IMG/VR virus record: IMGVR_UViG_3300020582_000008
Span: 1-64,000 of that record
DNA: 64,000 nucleotides
Reading direction: 5' to 3' (one strand)
From: a virus
Shown here: in pieces, positions 1-7,458 of the stretch
Layout: each line of letters opens with the position of its first letter
Numbering within the stretch: position 1 is the first letter of the stretch
The notes under the pieces: generated by a model
Told to the model about the DNA's origin: nothing
The model's input: the letters and a program-made list of their open reading frames with translations, nothing else
Databases searched by the model: none
Translations under genes and position numbers: made by a program

Positions 1-1
1 G

Positions 2-181
2 CCTGAAACCCAGATGGACGCCCTGAAATGCCTCATGGAGGGCGTCGAATTTCACTGCCATCAACCCGACCGCGCCGGCCATCTGTGCAGCGGTTGGGCT
101 ATGATGATGCTGGCAAAGGATAATCCCGACTTTCGGAAGGTCGATTGGCCGTTTTCCGATGAGTTGGAACCCGCAAAATGA
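2..181 (+). CDS. C-terminal part of a Cys/His small protein (DUF6283-like), 5' truncated by window edge
   Basis: An open frame enters from the left edge and stops at 179-181. The visible 59 residues include a FHCHQ...CSGW pattern, which resembles the C-terminal half of the small cysteine-rich DUF6283-type proteins common in phages and actinobacteria, where paired Cys/His residues probably bind metal. Only the tail is visible, so the assignment is tentative. No catalytic role is known for this family. Confidence 0.45.
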   Translation, partial: PETQMDALKCLMEGVEFHCHQPDRAGHLCSGWAMMMLAKDNPDFRKVDWPFSDELEPAK

Positions 182-230
182 CCCCGGTTTTCAATGTTTC
201 ACGTGGAACGCTTCTCGAAAATGGGCTATA

Positions 231-506
231 ATGATGCCGTATCCAATTGAAATACCTAGCAATTGGAACGCCAAAGCGCGTCCCCGTGGCCCCGATTTGG
301 CCGTTGGCGACCTTGTGATGCACAAAAACGAGGCATCCGCCGACCGAATCGCGGAAGTGACGGGCTTTGGCCCGGCCCCCGATAAATGGGTCTGCGTGCG
401 GACTTGGAAGGGCAAATACCGCACCTGGGCGCGGCAAAACCTGATTCGTTTGGACAGTGAATCGGTGACCGAGTCCGGTCTATCCGCTGGGAACAAATCC
501 TCGTGA
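231..506 (+). CDS. hypothetical protein, small beta-rich
   Basis: About 91 residues from ATG 231; an upstream in-frame ATG at 159 would overlap the previous gene and lacks a ribosome site. The middle (GDLVMHKN..., KWVCVRTWKGKYRTW) looks like a short SH3/Tudor-like barrel of the kind that follows 'VGDLV' in many small phage proteins, but I cannot name a family. Its last codons (DSESVTESGLS) lie inside a dispersed motif (468-479), so the C-terminus is probably junction-derived. It overlaps the next gene by 4 bases (GTGA). Confidence 0.55.
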   Translation: MMPYPIEIPSNWNAKARPRGPDLAVGDLVMHKNEASADRIAEVTGFGPAPDKWVCVRTWKGKYRTWARQNLIRLDSESVTESGLSAGNKSS

Positions 507-748
507 CCCAGCATCTTCAAACCTTCTCGCCTGTCTCCTTGCTGGTCCGTAAGCGCGCCAATGCCTTGCGCAGAGTGGAGACCGTAGAAAAAGCCTTGGA
601 GAGATTGGTGGCAACGAGGGAATATCCGAACGTGTTTCGAAGGCATAAGATGCTGTTACAGTCTGTTGCAAATCTGACGCTGGCGATTGAGGCGGTTAGG
701 GCGGTGGAAGGCAAGGAAGTGAAGGTGCTGGGTAGACTGGCTACCTAG
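503..748 (+). CDS. hypothetical helical protein
   Basis: 81 residues from a GTG start that overlaps the upstream stop, so translation is probably coupled. The sequence is mostly charged and predicted helical (RKRANALRRVETVEKALERL). The last residues GRLAT and the stop codon are supplied by the type-1 repeat that begins at 731. Function unknown. Confidence 0.5.
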   Translation: MTQHLQTFSPVSLLVRKRANALRRVETVEKALERLVATREYPNVFRRHKMLLQSVANLTLAIEAVRAVEGKEVKVLGRLAT

Positions 749-797
749 TCGCTCGATTGTTCTGTGAGATTCATACGGCCATAGAGGGTCGAGAAAA
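731..797. repeat. type-1 dispersed repeat, copy A (left end of cassette 1)
   Basis: Begins GGTAGACTGGCTACC, continues with TTGTTCTG and GGCCATAGAGG and ends in a GAGAAAA ribosome-binding stretch just before ATG 798. The copy at 1147-1207 is its inverted partner. Other copies lie at 4744, 5857, 29064, 59461 and 59797. Confidence 0.85.
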
Positions 798-1181
798 ATG
801 GGCTGGGCTGTTGGGGAAGGTAAGGACGGCCGCGACATTGGCTATGGAGTGCCGGCGCTGTGCGATCATCCCGATTGCAACGAGCGCATTGATCGCGGCC
901 TGTCGTTTGTCTGCGGAATGATAAACACAGATGGAGAGGATCGCGGTTGCGGGTTGCACTTCTGCGAGAACCATCTTCGCTGTTCCGACCGATTCGGCCA
1001 ACTGTGCTTTCGATGCTGGCCGCGAAAAAAGACACCCTTTGTTCGGAAACCAGATTTGCCAGAATGGAATATGCACAAACTCACAGATGAGACATGGCAA
1101 CAATGGCGGGACGAGCACCCGTTCGGCGTGGCGCGCCTGCAGCAAGACTCTATGGCGGTAAAGCCCGCTCAGAACGGTTGA
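798..1181 (+). CDS. Cys/His-rich putative zinc-binding phage protein (cassette 1)
   Basis: 127 residues. Conserved-looking Cys/His pairs occur in order: CDHPDC at about 22-27, a lone C at 39, CGLHFCENH at about 51-59 and CFRCW near 70. This suggests a treble-clef or double zinc-ribbon protein. Proteins beginning 'GYGVPAxCDHPxC' are common in phages, with unknown function. The start is fixed by the ribosome site carried in the flanking repeat. The C-terminus DSMAVKPAQNG and the stop are encoded by the inverted repeat copy, and very similar tails occur on the proteins ending at 5904 and 59497. Confidence 0.75.
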   Translation: MGWAVGEGKDGRDIGYGVPALCDHPDCNERIDRGLSFVCGMINTDGEDRGCGLHFCENHLRCSDRFGQLCFRCWPRKKTPFVRKPDLPEWNMHKLTDETWQQWRDEHPFGVARLQQDSMAVKPAQNG

Positions 1182-1207
1182 GAGACAAGGTAGCCAAGCT
1201 AACCAAA
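1147..1207. repeat. type-1 dispersed repeat, copy A' (inverted, right end of cassette 1)
   Basis: Reverse complement of the type-1 repeat: CTCTATGGCGGTAAAGC...GGTAGCCAAGCTAACC. It supplies the SMAVKPAQNG tail and stop of the upstream gene. It is more diverged from copy A than the 4744/5857 pair are from each other. Confidence 0.8.
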
Positions 1208-1221
1208 TCAGAGAGGGCACA

Positions 1222-1419
1222 ATGAATCAGGAAGAAAGAATCGAGATTGCGGCAGAGGCCATGTGGCGGCATCGCGCATCAAATACCAACGAAACTGATT
1301 GGGGACGAATGACGTGGGATTCGTTCAACACCATCAAGCCGGATATCGCGGCAATTTATCGGGAGAATGCCATGGTCGCCGTCCGCGCTCTCGATGAGGC
1401 AACGTTGGCGGTCGTGTGA
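1222..1419 (+). CDS. hypothetical protein, 65 aa
   Basis: Short acidic protein (MNQEERIEIAAEAMW...) with GAGAGGGC just upstream as a ribosome site. It has a predicted helix-rich N-terminus and no recognisable domain. Its last codon and stop overlap the start of the type-2 repeat at 1414. Confidence 0.5.
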   Translation: MNQEERIEIAAEAMWRHRASNTNETDWGRMTWDSFNTIKPDIAAIYRENAMVAVRALDEATLAVV

Positions 1420-1457
1420 ATTTCCGTGCCGTCGCCACAACCCGTGATCAGGAATGA
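1414..1457. repeat. type-2 dispersed repeat, copy 1
   Basis: 44-nt segment beginning GTGTGAATTTCCGTG and ending CCCGTGATC..GAATGA. Matching copies lie at 45439-45483 and 63026-63070. Here it joins the stop of one gene to the start codon of the next. Confidence 0.75.
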
Positions 1458-1684
1458 GTCAGCTACCTAACAAAGAGATTCAGCAAATAGAAGAGGAACA
1501 AATAACCTCGATCGTCACCAAGGCAATACGAGACTTCAATTCACTATCGCCTTATCAAAGGCGACACGCGAGACAGATAACAAGGCGATGGCTTGTTTGC
1601 GGTGGGGCGAATGCGGTAAAACCTGCGGGTGATGAAGAAGGTTTTGAAGCATCATACGATAATCTCGACTTTCAAGGGGGATGA
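1454..1684 (+). CDS. hypothetical protein, 76 aa
   Basis: Starts at the ATG inside the type-2 repeat. The N-terminal two thirds are helical and charged (NKEIQQIEEEQ, YQRRHARQITRRW); the tail is acidic. No family recognised. It overlaps the open frame upstream of the next gene, whose real start is probably later (1689). Confidence 0.45.
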   Translation: MSQLPNKEIQQIEEEQITSIVTKAIRDFNSLSPYQRRHARQITRRWLVCGGANAVKPAGDEEGFEASYDNLDFQGG

Positions 1685-1688
1685 AAAA

Positions 1689-2165
1689 GTGGCGAATTCA
1701 TTGGCATATCTTGCTACGCCCTATTCGAAATGGAAGCTCGGCCCCGAAGCCGCTTTCATCGAAGCATCCAAACTCGCCGCGCGATTGCTAGTCTCAGGGG
1801 TCAAAGTCTATAGCCCAATCGCCCACACTCATCCGCTCGCATATTACGGGGGTTTGGACCTTCTCGACCTAAGTATTTGGTTGCCATTTGACGAAGCCAT
1901 GATGGAACGCTGCGATGTCTTGATCGTCGCTCACATGGACGGATGGCAGGAAAGCAAAGGCATCGCGCATGAGATTGAATTTTTTAAACGCGCGGAAAAA
2001 CCGATCTTCGATCTCGATCCCGAAACTTTGGTGATGACCAAGAGAACCAAATCCGGTCATTTCGACAAGCGAATGCACCTGACACTTAATGACATGAAAG
2101 GATTTTCAGGACCGCCGCGAACTGAAATGCCGCCGTTGGCGATGCCCGATCCGAAGGGTCAATGA
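1689..2165 (+). CDS. DUF1937 family protein (nucleoside deoxyribosyltransferase-like fold)
   Basis: The protein opens LAYLATPYSKW and contains SPIAHTHPLAYYG, DVLIVAHMDGWQESKGIAHEI and a final FDLD segment. This is the typical order of the DUF1937 family, which shares the Rossmann-like fold of nucleoside 2-deoxyribosyltransferases and may act on free nucleotides. I chose GTG 1689 because AAGGGGG lies 8 nt upstream; the open frame extends to 1629 without a ribosome site. About 158 residues. Confidence 0.75.
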   Translation: MANSLAYLATPYSKWKLGPEAAFIEASKLAARLLVSGVKVYSPIAHTHPLAYYGGLDLLDLSIWLPFDEAMMERCDVLIVAHMDGWQESKGIAHEIEFFKRAEKPIFDLDPETLVMTKRTKSGHFDKRMHLTLNDMKGFSGPPRTEMPPLAMPDPKGQ

Positions 2166-2166
2166 C

Positions 2167-2478
2167 ATGCCGCGAGAATTCGACACCGCCGATATGTTTG
2201 CGCCCCGTGAACGCGGACGATTCGGAGAGAATGAGGAACAGCATCGGCCAGGTCGCGGGCCGCGTGTCACTGGCGCCTCGGACTTAATCGACCTGACCGT
2301 CTATTTGATGATGGACAAGCCCGATAAGAAAGCGATTGCGATTCGCGACCCAGCCAAGGGCGCCACAGCGCCGTGGGTTTGGGTGCCGCGGTCAATGGTC
2401 GAGTACGTCAATGCCGAGCCGGGGCTGATTCTGTTGAAGCTGCCACAATGGCTGGCGAAGGATAAGGGCCTGATATGA
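2167..2478 (+). CDS. hypothetical protein, 103 aa
   Basis: Begins one base after the preceding stop. The C-terminal 65 residues (ASDLIDLTVYLMMDKPDKKAIAIRDP...WVWVPRSMVEY) look like a compact alpha/beta domain seen in rhizobial phage proteins upstream of DUF2303 genes. No function known. It is part of a tightly packed early operon. Confidence 0.6.
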   Translation: MPREFDTADMFAPRERGRFGENEEQHRPGRGPRVTGASDLIDLTVYLMMDKPDKKAIAIRDPAKGATAPWVWVPRSMVEYVNAEPGLILLKLPQWLAKDKGLI

Positions 2479-2503
2479 CAAAGTTTAACAAAGGAGAATG
2501 GGA

Positions 2504-2602
2504 ATGCGTTTGATAACCGATATTCTCCGGGATATCCGCAAGGGGCGCCCGGTAGAGGAAGCGACAATGGCTCTAGCCGTACATCGCAGGAAATTCACAT
2601 GA
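2504..2602 (+). CDS. small protein, 32 aa
   Basis: ATG 2504 is preceded by AAAGGAG at a good distance. The peptide MRLITDILRDIRKG... is amphipathic, and its stop overlaps the next start (ATGA), so it is probably translated and coupled to the DUF2303 gene. Function unknown. Confidence 0.5.
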   Translation: MRLITDILRDIRKGRPVEEATMALAVHRRKFT

Positions 2603-3408
2603 CGACAGAAACCGAAAGCATTGCGGCGCTTGCCCGAAAGACTGCCGCGCCTACGACGATCAAGACTGACGACGGCCGCGAATATTTGATTTTTGCGGAA
2701 GGTTCGACTGTCCGCGAAATCTCCGATGAATATTCGCTGAAAGTCACCACGCCGCGGTACATCAACCAATCTGTTACACTGCAAACGCAAGACTCCCTGA
2801 CCAATTACGTCAAGGCATTCAAGAACGAAAATACGCTGCTGTTCGCCGACATCGGCACTAACTCCATCGTGGGCATCATCGATTATCACGCGCCGGCCAA
2901 GGCCGATCATGTGGCCCACAAAGCCACCCTCACTCTGCCCTTTTCCGAAGAATGGCGTTTGTGGAGCGAAGTATCCAGCAAACTCAAACCTCAACTAGAA
3001 TTTGCCCGGTTTTTGGAAGAGAATGCGGCGGACGTGCGGGCACCATCGGCCGGCGATCTGCTTGATGCCTGCCGCGATCTGCAAGTCCATCGCAAGGTGA
3101 ATTTCGTCAAGGCCGTTCGCACTGCAAGCGATAACGAGAATTTCGAGTATACTGAGGAAACAAACGCTACAAACAAAAAGAGCGGTCTCGAAATTCCTAC
3201 CAAGTTCGTTCTGGGTCTGCCGGTCTATTTCGGCGAGGAAGATACCGAAGTGTCCGCGTTCCTGCGCTGGCGGCTCGATGATGGTTCTTTGACGCTCGGC
3301 ATTCAACTGCATCGGGTTGAACATGTGCGCCAGGCGGTGTTCAAGCAAATCGTTACCGCTGTGGCGGAAGCAACTAGCTGTCCGGTGGTCTTTGGCAAAG
3401 CCGTGTGA
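2599..3408 (+). CDS. DUF2303 family protein (YfdQ-like)
   Basis: 269 residues. The layout matches DUF2303: a short N-terminal helix, a strand-rich segment around 'YVKAFKNENTLLFAD', the marker 'IIDYHAPAKADHVAHKATLTLPFSEEW', a helical LLDACRDLQVHRK stretch and a C-terminal beta domain. DUF2303/YfdQ genes are common in temperate phages near recombination or early genes; the activity is not established. It overlaps neighbours at both ends (ATGA and GTGATG), which implies one operon. Confidence 0.85.
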   Translation: MTTETESIAALARKTAAPTTIKTDDGREYLIFAEGSTVREISDEYSLKVTTPRYINQSVTLQTQDSLTNYVKAFKNENTLLFADIGTNSIVGIIDYHAPAKADHVAHKATLTLPFSEEWRLWSEVSSKLKPQLEFARFLEENAADVRAPSAGDLLDACRDLQVHRKVNFVKAVRTASDNENFEYTEETNATNKKSGLEIPTKFVLGLPVYFGEEDTEVSAFLRWRLDDGSLTLGIQLHRVEHVRQAVFKQIVTAVAEATSCPVVFGKAV

Positions 3409-4742
3409 TGCCGTCAGCTTCAAATACAAAGGGGGGCGGCGGGACTGCCCTCCTAAAATACGATGCCGCGCGGCAAGCCGTGGCAGAGTGTAAGACGTTC
3501 GATGAAGTGCGGGATTGGGAGGATAAGGCTGCGGCCGTGCGGGAATACTCTCGGCGAATCGGCGACCGCACGATGGAACTGGATGCCATCGAAATCCGGG
3601 AGCATGCGCGTCTGCGGCGTGGCGAAATGCTCCTTGAATTGGAGGCTACCGGGCAACTAGGCCCTGGCAAAAAGAAAACGGTCCCCGGCGAAGGACCAAT
3701 TGCGGTGACATTGGAATCATTGAAGATTTCTAAAAACGAATCAGCCCACGACCAGAAAATAGCGGAACTTGGACTAGCTAAATTTGAGGAACGAATCGCC
3801 CGTTGCCGAGCCTATGCGGAGGCGCATCCCGAAAAACACGCTTTCGACGTTCTGCGCCCGCCAGATACGCCGATTAACGGCGCCCGTTCCATTATGGGAT
3901 CGCGGCAGGAACCCGACGATTCACTTGACTTTTTCCCTACGCCGCCGTGGGCAACGCGGGCCTTGATGGAAGTCGTCTTGGGCGGTCCGTTTAACTCGAT
4001 CTGGGAACCAGCCTGCGGCTACGGTCATATGTCGGAAGTGCTGCGGGAATACAGCGACGACGTGTTGGCGACCGATATCTTCGATTATGGAGGCTACCCG
4101 AAAGCCGTAGCCGACTTCCTGAAATGGGAAGGTCCGGGCGCCGACTGGATTATCACCAATCCGCCGTTCGGCGATGAAACCGAGAAATTCACGTTGCGGG
4201 CAATAGAGTTAGCGCGAATCGGCGTCGCCATGTTCGTCCGCCTCCAATGGCTCGAATCAGTCGGGCGTTACGAAACGATCTTCAAAGACCACCCTCCAAC
4301 CTGCATCGCATTCTTCGCCGAGCGCGTTCCCTTGTGCAAAGGCGAATGGAAGCCCGATGGCACGACGGCTACGGCATATATTTGGCTGGTCTGGATTAAA
4401 GGTCAGGAACCGCGTCCGCCGTTCTGGATACCGCCGGGACAACGCGAGCGATTGACAAAACCCGATGATGCCGAACGATTCACAGTCCATCCGGTGATTC
4501 GGAAAGAGGACTATAAACCGCACGACTCAGGAACGAATCACCAACCGAATGGCACTGACGCTCACCTCGCCGTAGCGGCAGTGTCCGAACCCGCGTCCGC
4601 CCAACCCTCAGCCCCTCAGCCTGTGGTGGACGCGGGTTCACCTTTGTTTCCTGAAATAATCCTTCCGGGGAAAGCTCCGACATGGGAGCATATCGCGGGC
4701 TTTATCGATCAAACAAATCCACATGCGAGAGTGGTATCTTAG
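3408..4742 (+). CDS. N6-adenine methyltransferase-like protein with ParB-associated N-terminal helices
   Basis: About 444 residues. Residues ~17-75 (YDAARQAVAECKTFDEV...REHARLRRGEML) match the helical region found in many phage ParB/methyltransferase proteins. The middle carries a SAM-binding motif EPACGYGHMSEVL and a catalytic ITNPPFGD motif, the N-P-P-F signature of amino-methyltransferases acting on adenine N6. The C-terminal ~100 residues are proline-rich and probably flexible. I see no cognate restriction gene, so it is probably a solitary methylase that protects phage DNA or modulates expression. Start is ATG 3408; GTG 3405 is possible. Confidence 0.8.
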   Translation: MPSASNTKGGGGTALLKYDAARQAVAECKTFDEVRDWEDKAAAVREYSRRIGDRTMELDAIEIREHARLRRGEMLLELEATGQLGPGKKKTVPGEGPIAVTLESLKISKNESAHDQKIAELGLAKFEERIARCRAYAEAHPEKHAFDVLRPPDTPINGARSIMGSRQEPDDSLDFFPTPPWATRALMEVVLGGPFNSIWEPACGYGHMSEVLREYSDDVLATDIFDYGGYPKAVADFLKWEGPGADWIITNPPFGDETEKFTLRAIELARIGVAMFVRLQWLESVGRYETIFKDHPPTCIAFFAERVPLCKGEWKPDGTTATAYIWLVWIKGQEPRPPFWIPPGQRERLTKPDDAERFTVHPVIRKEDYKPHDSGTNHQPNGTDAHLAVAAVSEPASAQPSAPQPVVDAGSPLFPEIILPGKAPTWEHIAGFIDQTNPHARVVS

Positions 4743-4743
4743 T

Positions 4744-4817
4744 TGTTTGTTTGGTTAGACTGGCTACCTTGGCGTGCGATTGTTCTGAGAGATTCATACG
4801 ACCATAGTGGGTGGAGA
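4744..4817. repeat. type-1 dispersed repeat, copy B (left end of cassette 2)
   Basis: TGTTTGTTTGGTTAGACTGG then GCTACCTTGG...TTGTTCTGAGAG...CCATAGTGG, ending in GGTGGAGAAAGC directly before GTG 4822. The inverted partner is 5857-5919. The first bases are shared with copy D at 59461. Confidence 0.88.
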
Positions 4818-4821
4818 AAGC

Positions 4822-5904
4822 GTGGCGGCAAATAGCAAGATCGAATGGACTGAGGCGACATGGAATCCGATTGTCGGTTGCTCCATAGTCTCGCCCGGCT
4901 GCACGAATTGTTACGCTATGAAGATGGCGGCGCGACTTGAGGCGATGTTCGCCGGCACCAGCGGTGCGACGCATTATCGCGGCACCACCAAAAAAGTGAA
5001 CGGCAATGCCGTGTGGACAGGCCAGCTCGCGCTGGCGCCGGAAACCATCCTCACCGAGCCGCTGCGGCGCAAGAAGCCGACGACGTATTTCGTCAATTCC
5101 ATGGGCGATCTGTTTCATGAAGCCGTTGCCAAGGGCGATATCGATCGCGTATTCGCCGTCATGGCGCTGTGCCCGCAGCATACGTTCCAGGTGCTGACCA
5201 AGCGCGCGGCGCGGATGCGGGATTATATGACCAGCGTCACGTTCGGTCGGATCGACGCGGCGTGTCTTTCCCTTAAAACCGATAAACCGGCCGTTGCTGC
5301 GCATACGCTTTTCAAGAACGTCTGGCTCGGCGTCTCCTGCGAGCGCCAACAGGAAGCCGACGAGCGCATTCCGCTGTTGTTGCAGACGCCGGCGGCGATC
5401 CGGTTCATTTCGGCAGAGCCTTTGTTGGGACCGATCAACCTCACGCGGATAAACACTCCCGGTAACGGTCTCGGCTGGTTTGACGCGTTTGCGAGTCCAG
5501 ATCATTGCCTCGATTGGGTGATCGTTGGTGGCGAATCCGGTCGAAGCGCACGGCCGATGCACCCGCAATGGGCGCGAGATATTTGCGACCAATGCGAAGC
5601 GGCCGGCGTTCCGTTCTTTTTCAAACAATGGGGCGAGTGGGCGCCAGGTCTTTGGTCAGGCGCGGGTGATCCTGCACATTTCAATCCATTCGATACATCC
5701 ATCGATATTCCCGATCTCAGTCGTCATGATGCATGGGCAAATCGCGTGCATTGGTTTGATCCCGATAGCGCACCCGATGGCCTCGGCGCTTTGAAGCTTG
5801 GAAAAAAGATTGCCGGGCGGCGGCTTGGGGGTGTTGAGCACAACGGATTTCCACAAGCCTCTATGGCCGTAAAGCCCAAGCAGGACAATCGACAGCCAAG
5901 GTAG
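4822..5904 (+). CDS. phage Gp37/Gp68 family protein (DUF5131), radical-SAM-like (cassette 2)
   Basis: About 360 residues. It opens SKIEWTEATWNPIVGC and has the Cys cluster C-x6-C-x2-C (CSIVSPGCTNC), then YFVNSMGDLFHE, FQVLTKRA, NVWLGVSCERQ, RFISAEPLLGP, WVIVGGESG and FFFKQWGEW. These are all hallmarks of DUF5131, a family related to radical-SAM enzymes whose substrate is not established. GTG 4822 is preferred because GGTGGAG in the repeat is well spaced. The last ~15 residues (ASMAVKPKQ...) come from the flanking repeat and are not part of the family core. Confidence 0.88.
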   Translation: MAANSKIEWTEATWNPIVGCSIVSPGCTNCYAMKMAARLEAMFAGTSGATHYRGTTKKVNGNAVWTGQLALAPETILTEPLRRKKPTTYFVNSMGDLFHEAVAKGDIDRVFAVMALCPQHTFQVLTKRAARMRDYMTSVTFGRIDAACLSLKTDKPAVAAHTLFKNVWLGVSCERQQEADERIPLLLQTPAAIRFISAEPLLGPINLTRINTPGNGLGWFDAFASPDHCLDWVIVGGESGRSARPMHPQWARDICDQCEAAGVPFFFKQWGEWAPGLWSGAGDPAHFNPFDTSIDIPDLSRHDAWANRVHWFDPDSAPDGLGALKLGKKIAGRRLGGVEHNGFPQASMAVKPKQDNRQPR

Positions 5905-5919
5905 CCAGTCTAACCAAAA
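5857..5919. repeat. type-1 dispersed repeat, copy B' (inverted, right end of cassette 2)
   Basis: GCCTCTATGGCCGTAAAGC...CCAAGGTAGCCAGTCTAACC. It is the reverse complement of the type-1 unit, encodes the final ASMAVKPKQ... tail and stop of the DUF5131 gene, and ends just before the next gene. Confidence 0.88.
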
Positions 5920-5929
5920 GGTACTTCAC

Positions 5930-6697
5930 ATGACTCACTACCCGTTATTTGATCCTGACCAACCAATAGACTCATCGTTGGGTTTCTTTGATCGCAAAGA
6001 ATGTATTTGGATGAATCTCAAATTTGCAAAAGCCATGCTTGCAGCAAGAGAACGCGGCGAAGAACACTTCACCATCGGCCCGAAGATCGACCACACGCCC
6101 TTGGTGGGCGCATATTTCGACAGACAACTGCGCCACTCCCCGATGGGTGGGCGTTCAGACCGTACAATTGTTGGCGATGATAAGCCGTTCGATCCTACCC
6201 CATGGCTCGAATTTAAGGATGTAATTTTGTGGGGCAGTAATCACTATGGACGGCGCCTGCCAATAGGTTCGACGCTCGTTTGGCTAAAGCGGCATATGAC
6301 CAATTATGGGTATTTCCTGTCAGACGCGGAGATTGCATGGCAACGCGGTGGCGTTGGAGTCTATGTACTTTGCGCTCCCGACAGCGCGGGGCGGCGGCAA
6401 AAGGAATTTACAGGCTCTCCATTCGGCGGTGAGACTGCACACCCATTTCAAAAACCCGTCGCTTTAATGCAATGGTGTGTGGAACGGATGCCTGCAGCCA
6501 AGATTATTGCGGACCCGTTCATGGGATCGGGCACGACCGGAATCGCTGCTTTGAAGCTGGGCCGCAACTTCATTGGCGTCGAAATAGATGAGGTATATTT
6601 TGACATTGCGTGCAGGCGTATCGAGGAAGCCGCGCGACAACCGGACATACTTGTCGAATCGCCCAAGCCCGCAAAGCAGGAAGCATTTGAGCTATGA
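5930..6697 (+). CDS. DNA methyltransferase-like protein without a recognisable DPPY motif
   Basis: 255 residues. The C-terminal half has the SAM-binding loop DPFMGSGTTGIAALKLGR, followed by FIGVEIDEVYF, and HPFQKPVALMQW before it, as in beta-class (N4-cytosine/N6-adenine) phage methylases. The central GDDKPFDPTPWLEFKDVILWG also matches. Where relatives carry the catalytic DPPY there is IDHTPLVGAYFD, and no frame of the DNA restores it. It may be inactive, or it may use a changed catalytic segment. It overlaps the next gene by ATGA. Confidence 0.75.
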   Translation: MTHYPLFDPDQPIDSSLGFFDRKECIWMNLKFAKAMLAARERGEEHFTIGPKIDHTPLVGAYFDRQLRHSPMGGRSDRTIVGDDKPFDPTPWLEFKDVILWGSNHYGRRLPIGSTLVWLKRHMTNYGYFLSDAEIAWQRGGVGVYVLCAPDSAGRRQKEFTGSPFGGETAHPFQKPVALMQWCVERMPAAKIIADPFMGSGTTGIAALKLGRNFIGVEIDEVYFDIACRRIEEAARQPDILVESPKPAKQEAFEL

Positions 6698-7458
6698 GCA
6701 CCACGCGGCAGCTAGGTTACATCGCTGTATCGCGTAGCATCTTCGACCATCCGCTATTTAAGAATCGTCCCGATTGGCATGTGGCATGGGAAAAACTTAC
6801 GGCGGCCGCCGCCTGGAAGGCGCAAGCCCATGCGGGACGCTGGGGCTCGGCTCATGTCGAGCGCGGGCAACTGGCCAATACGGTGCGCGGCATTGGGTCG
6901 CTGCTGGGCTGGCCATCATCGACCGTTGTTTATTTTTTGCGGCGCCTGTGTGGTGCCAAAATGATTGGCCTACAGGTGATTCGCACGAGAATTAATACAA
7001 ATGACACCATTAAAAACTCTCAGAGGATCACAATCATAACTATTTGCAATTACGACGAAACTCAGATGAGGCCGCGCCTGAAACACTCAGGAGTCGCACA
7101 AGGAATCGCACAAGGAGTCGCACAAGAAATGCCGAATCTGCCCGGAATTATTGCGGAAGTTGACGCTAACCAGACCAATACACCAATATTAAAGAGTAAA
7201 GAGGCCACACAAATTCGGCGGGAATATCTGCCGAATCACGGCGCGCGGAGCAAATGCAAAAAATACGTCTGGTGGGAGTACGGATCGTGGGAATGGACGC
7301 AATTCTCTGGGGACTACCGCGAGGTACGGGGCAGTGATATATTCCCTGAGACCCGAAGGATTCGAGACAGCGAAATGACAGGACGCGGCAATTGGTTTGT
7401 TTATCTTGGCGAAGCCGCAAGGCCCAAAAGGGCTGTCCGGCGAAGAAAAACCGCATGA
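6694..7458 (+). CDS. DnaD/replisome-organiser-like winged-helix protein
   Basis: 254 residues. The first ~105 residues (GYIAVSRSIFDHPLFK..., RGQLANTVRGIGSLLGWPSSTVVYFLRRL...IGLQV) have the pattern of phage replication proteins with an N-terminal winged helix. The middle holds a low-complexity GVAQGIAQGVAQ stretch, and the C-terminal part is basic and aromatic (KKYVWWEYGSWEW). By position in the early cluster it probably binds DNA for replication initiation; no helicase loader is visible next to it. Confidence 0.6.
   Translation: MSTTRQLGYIAVSRSIFDHPLFKNRPDWHVAWEKLTAAAAWKAQAHAGRWGSAHVERGQLANTVRGIGSLLGWPSSTVVYFLRRLCGAKMIGLQVIRTRINTNDTIKNSQRITIITICNYDETQMRPRLKHSGVAQGIAQGVAQEMPNLPGIIAEVDANQTNTPILKSKEATQIRREYLPNHGARSKCKKYVWWEYGSWEWTQFSGDYREVRGSDIFPETRRIRDSEMTGRGNWFVYLGEAARPKRAVRRRKTA
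7090..7125. repeat. three tandem 12-bp repeats inside a coding region
   Basis: GGAGTCGCACAA, GGAATCGCACAA, GGAGTCGCACAA. They encode GVAQGIAQGVAQ in the linker of the DnaD-like protein. The in-frame 12-bp unit could vary in copy number by slippage. Confidence 0.85.
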
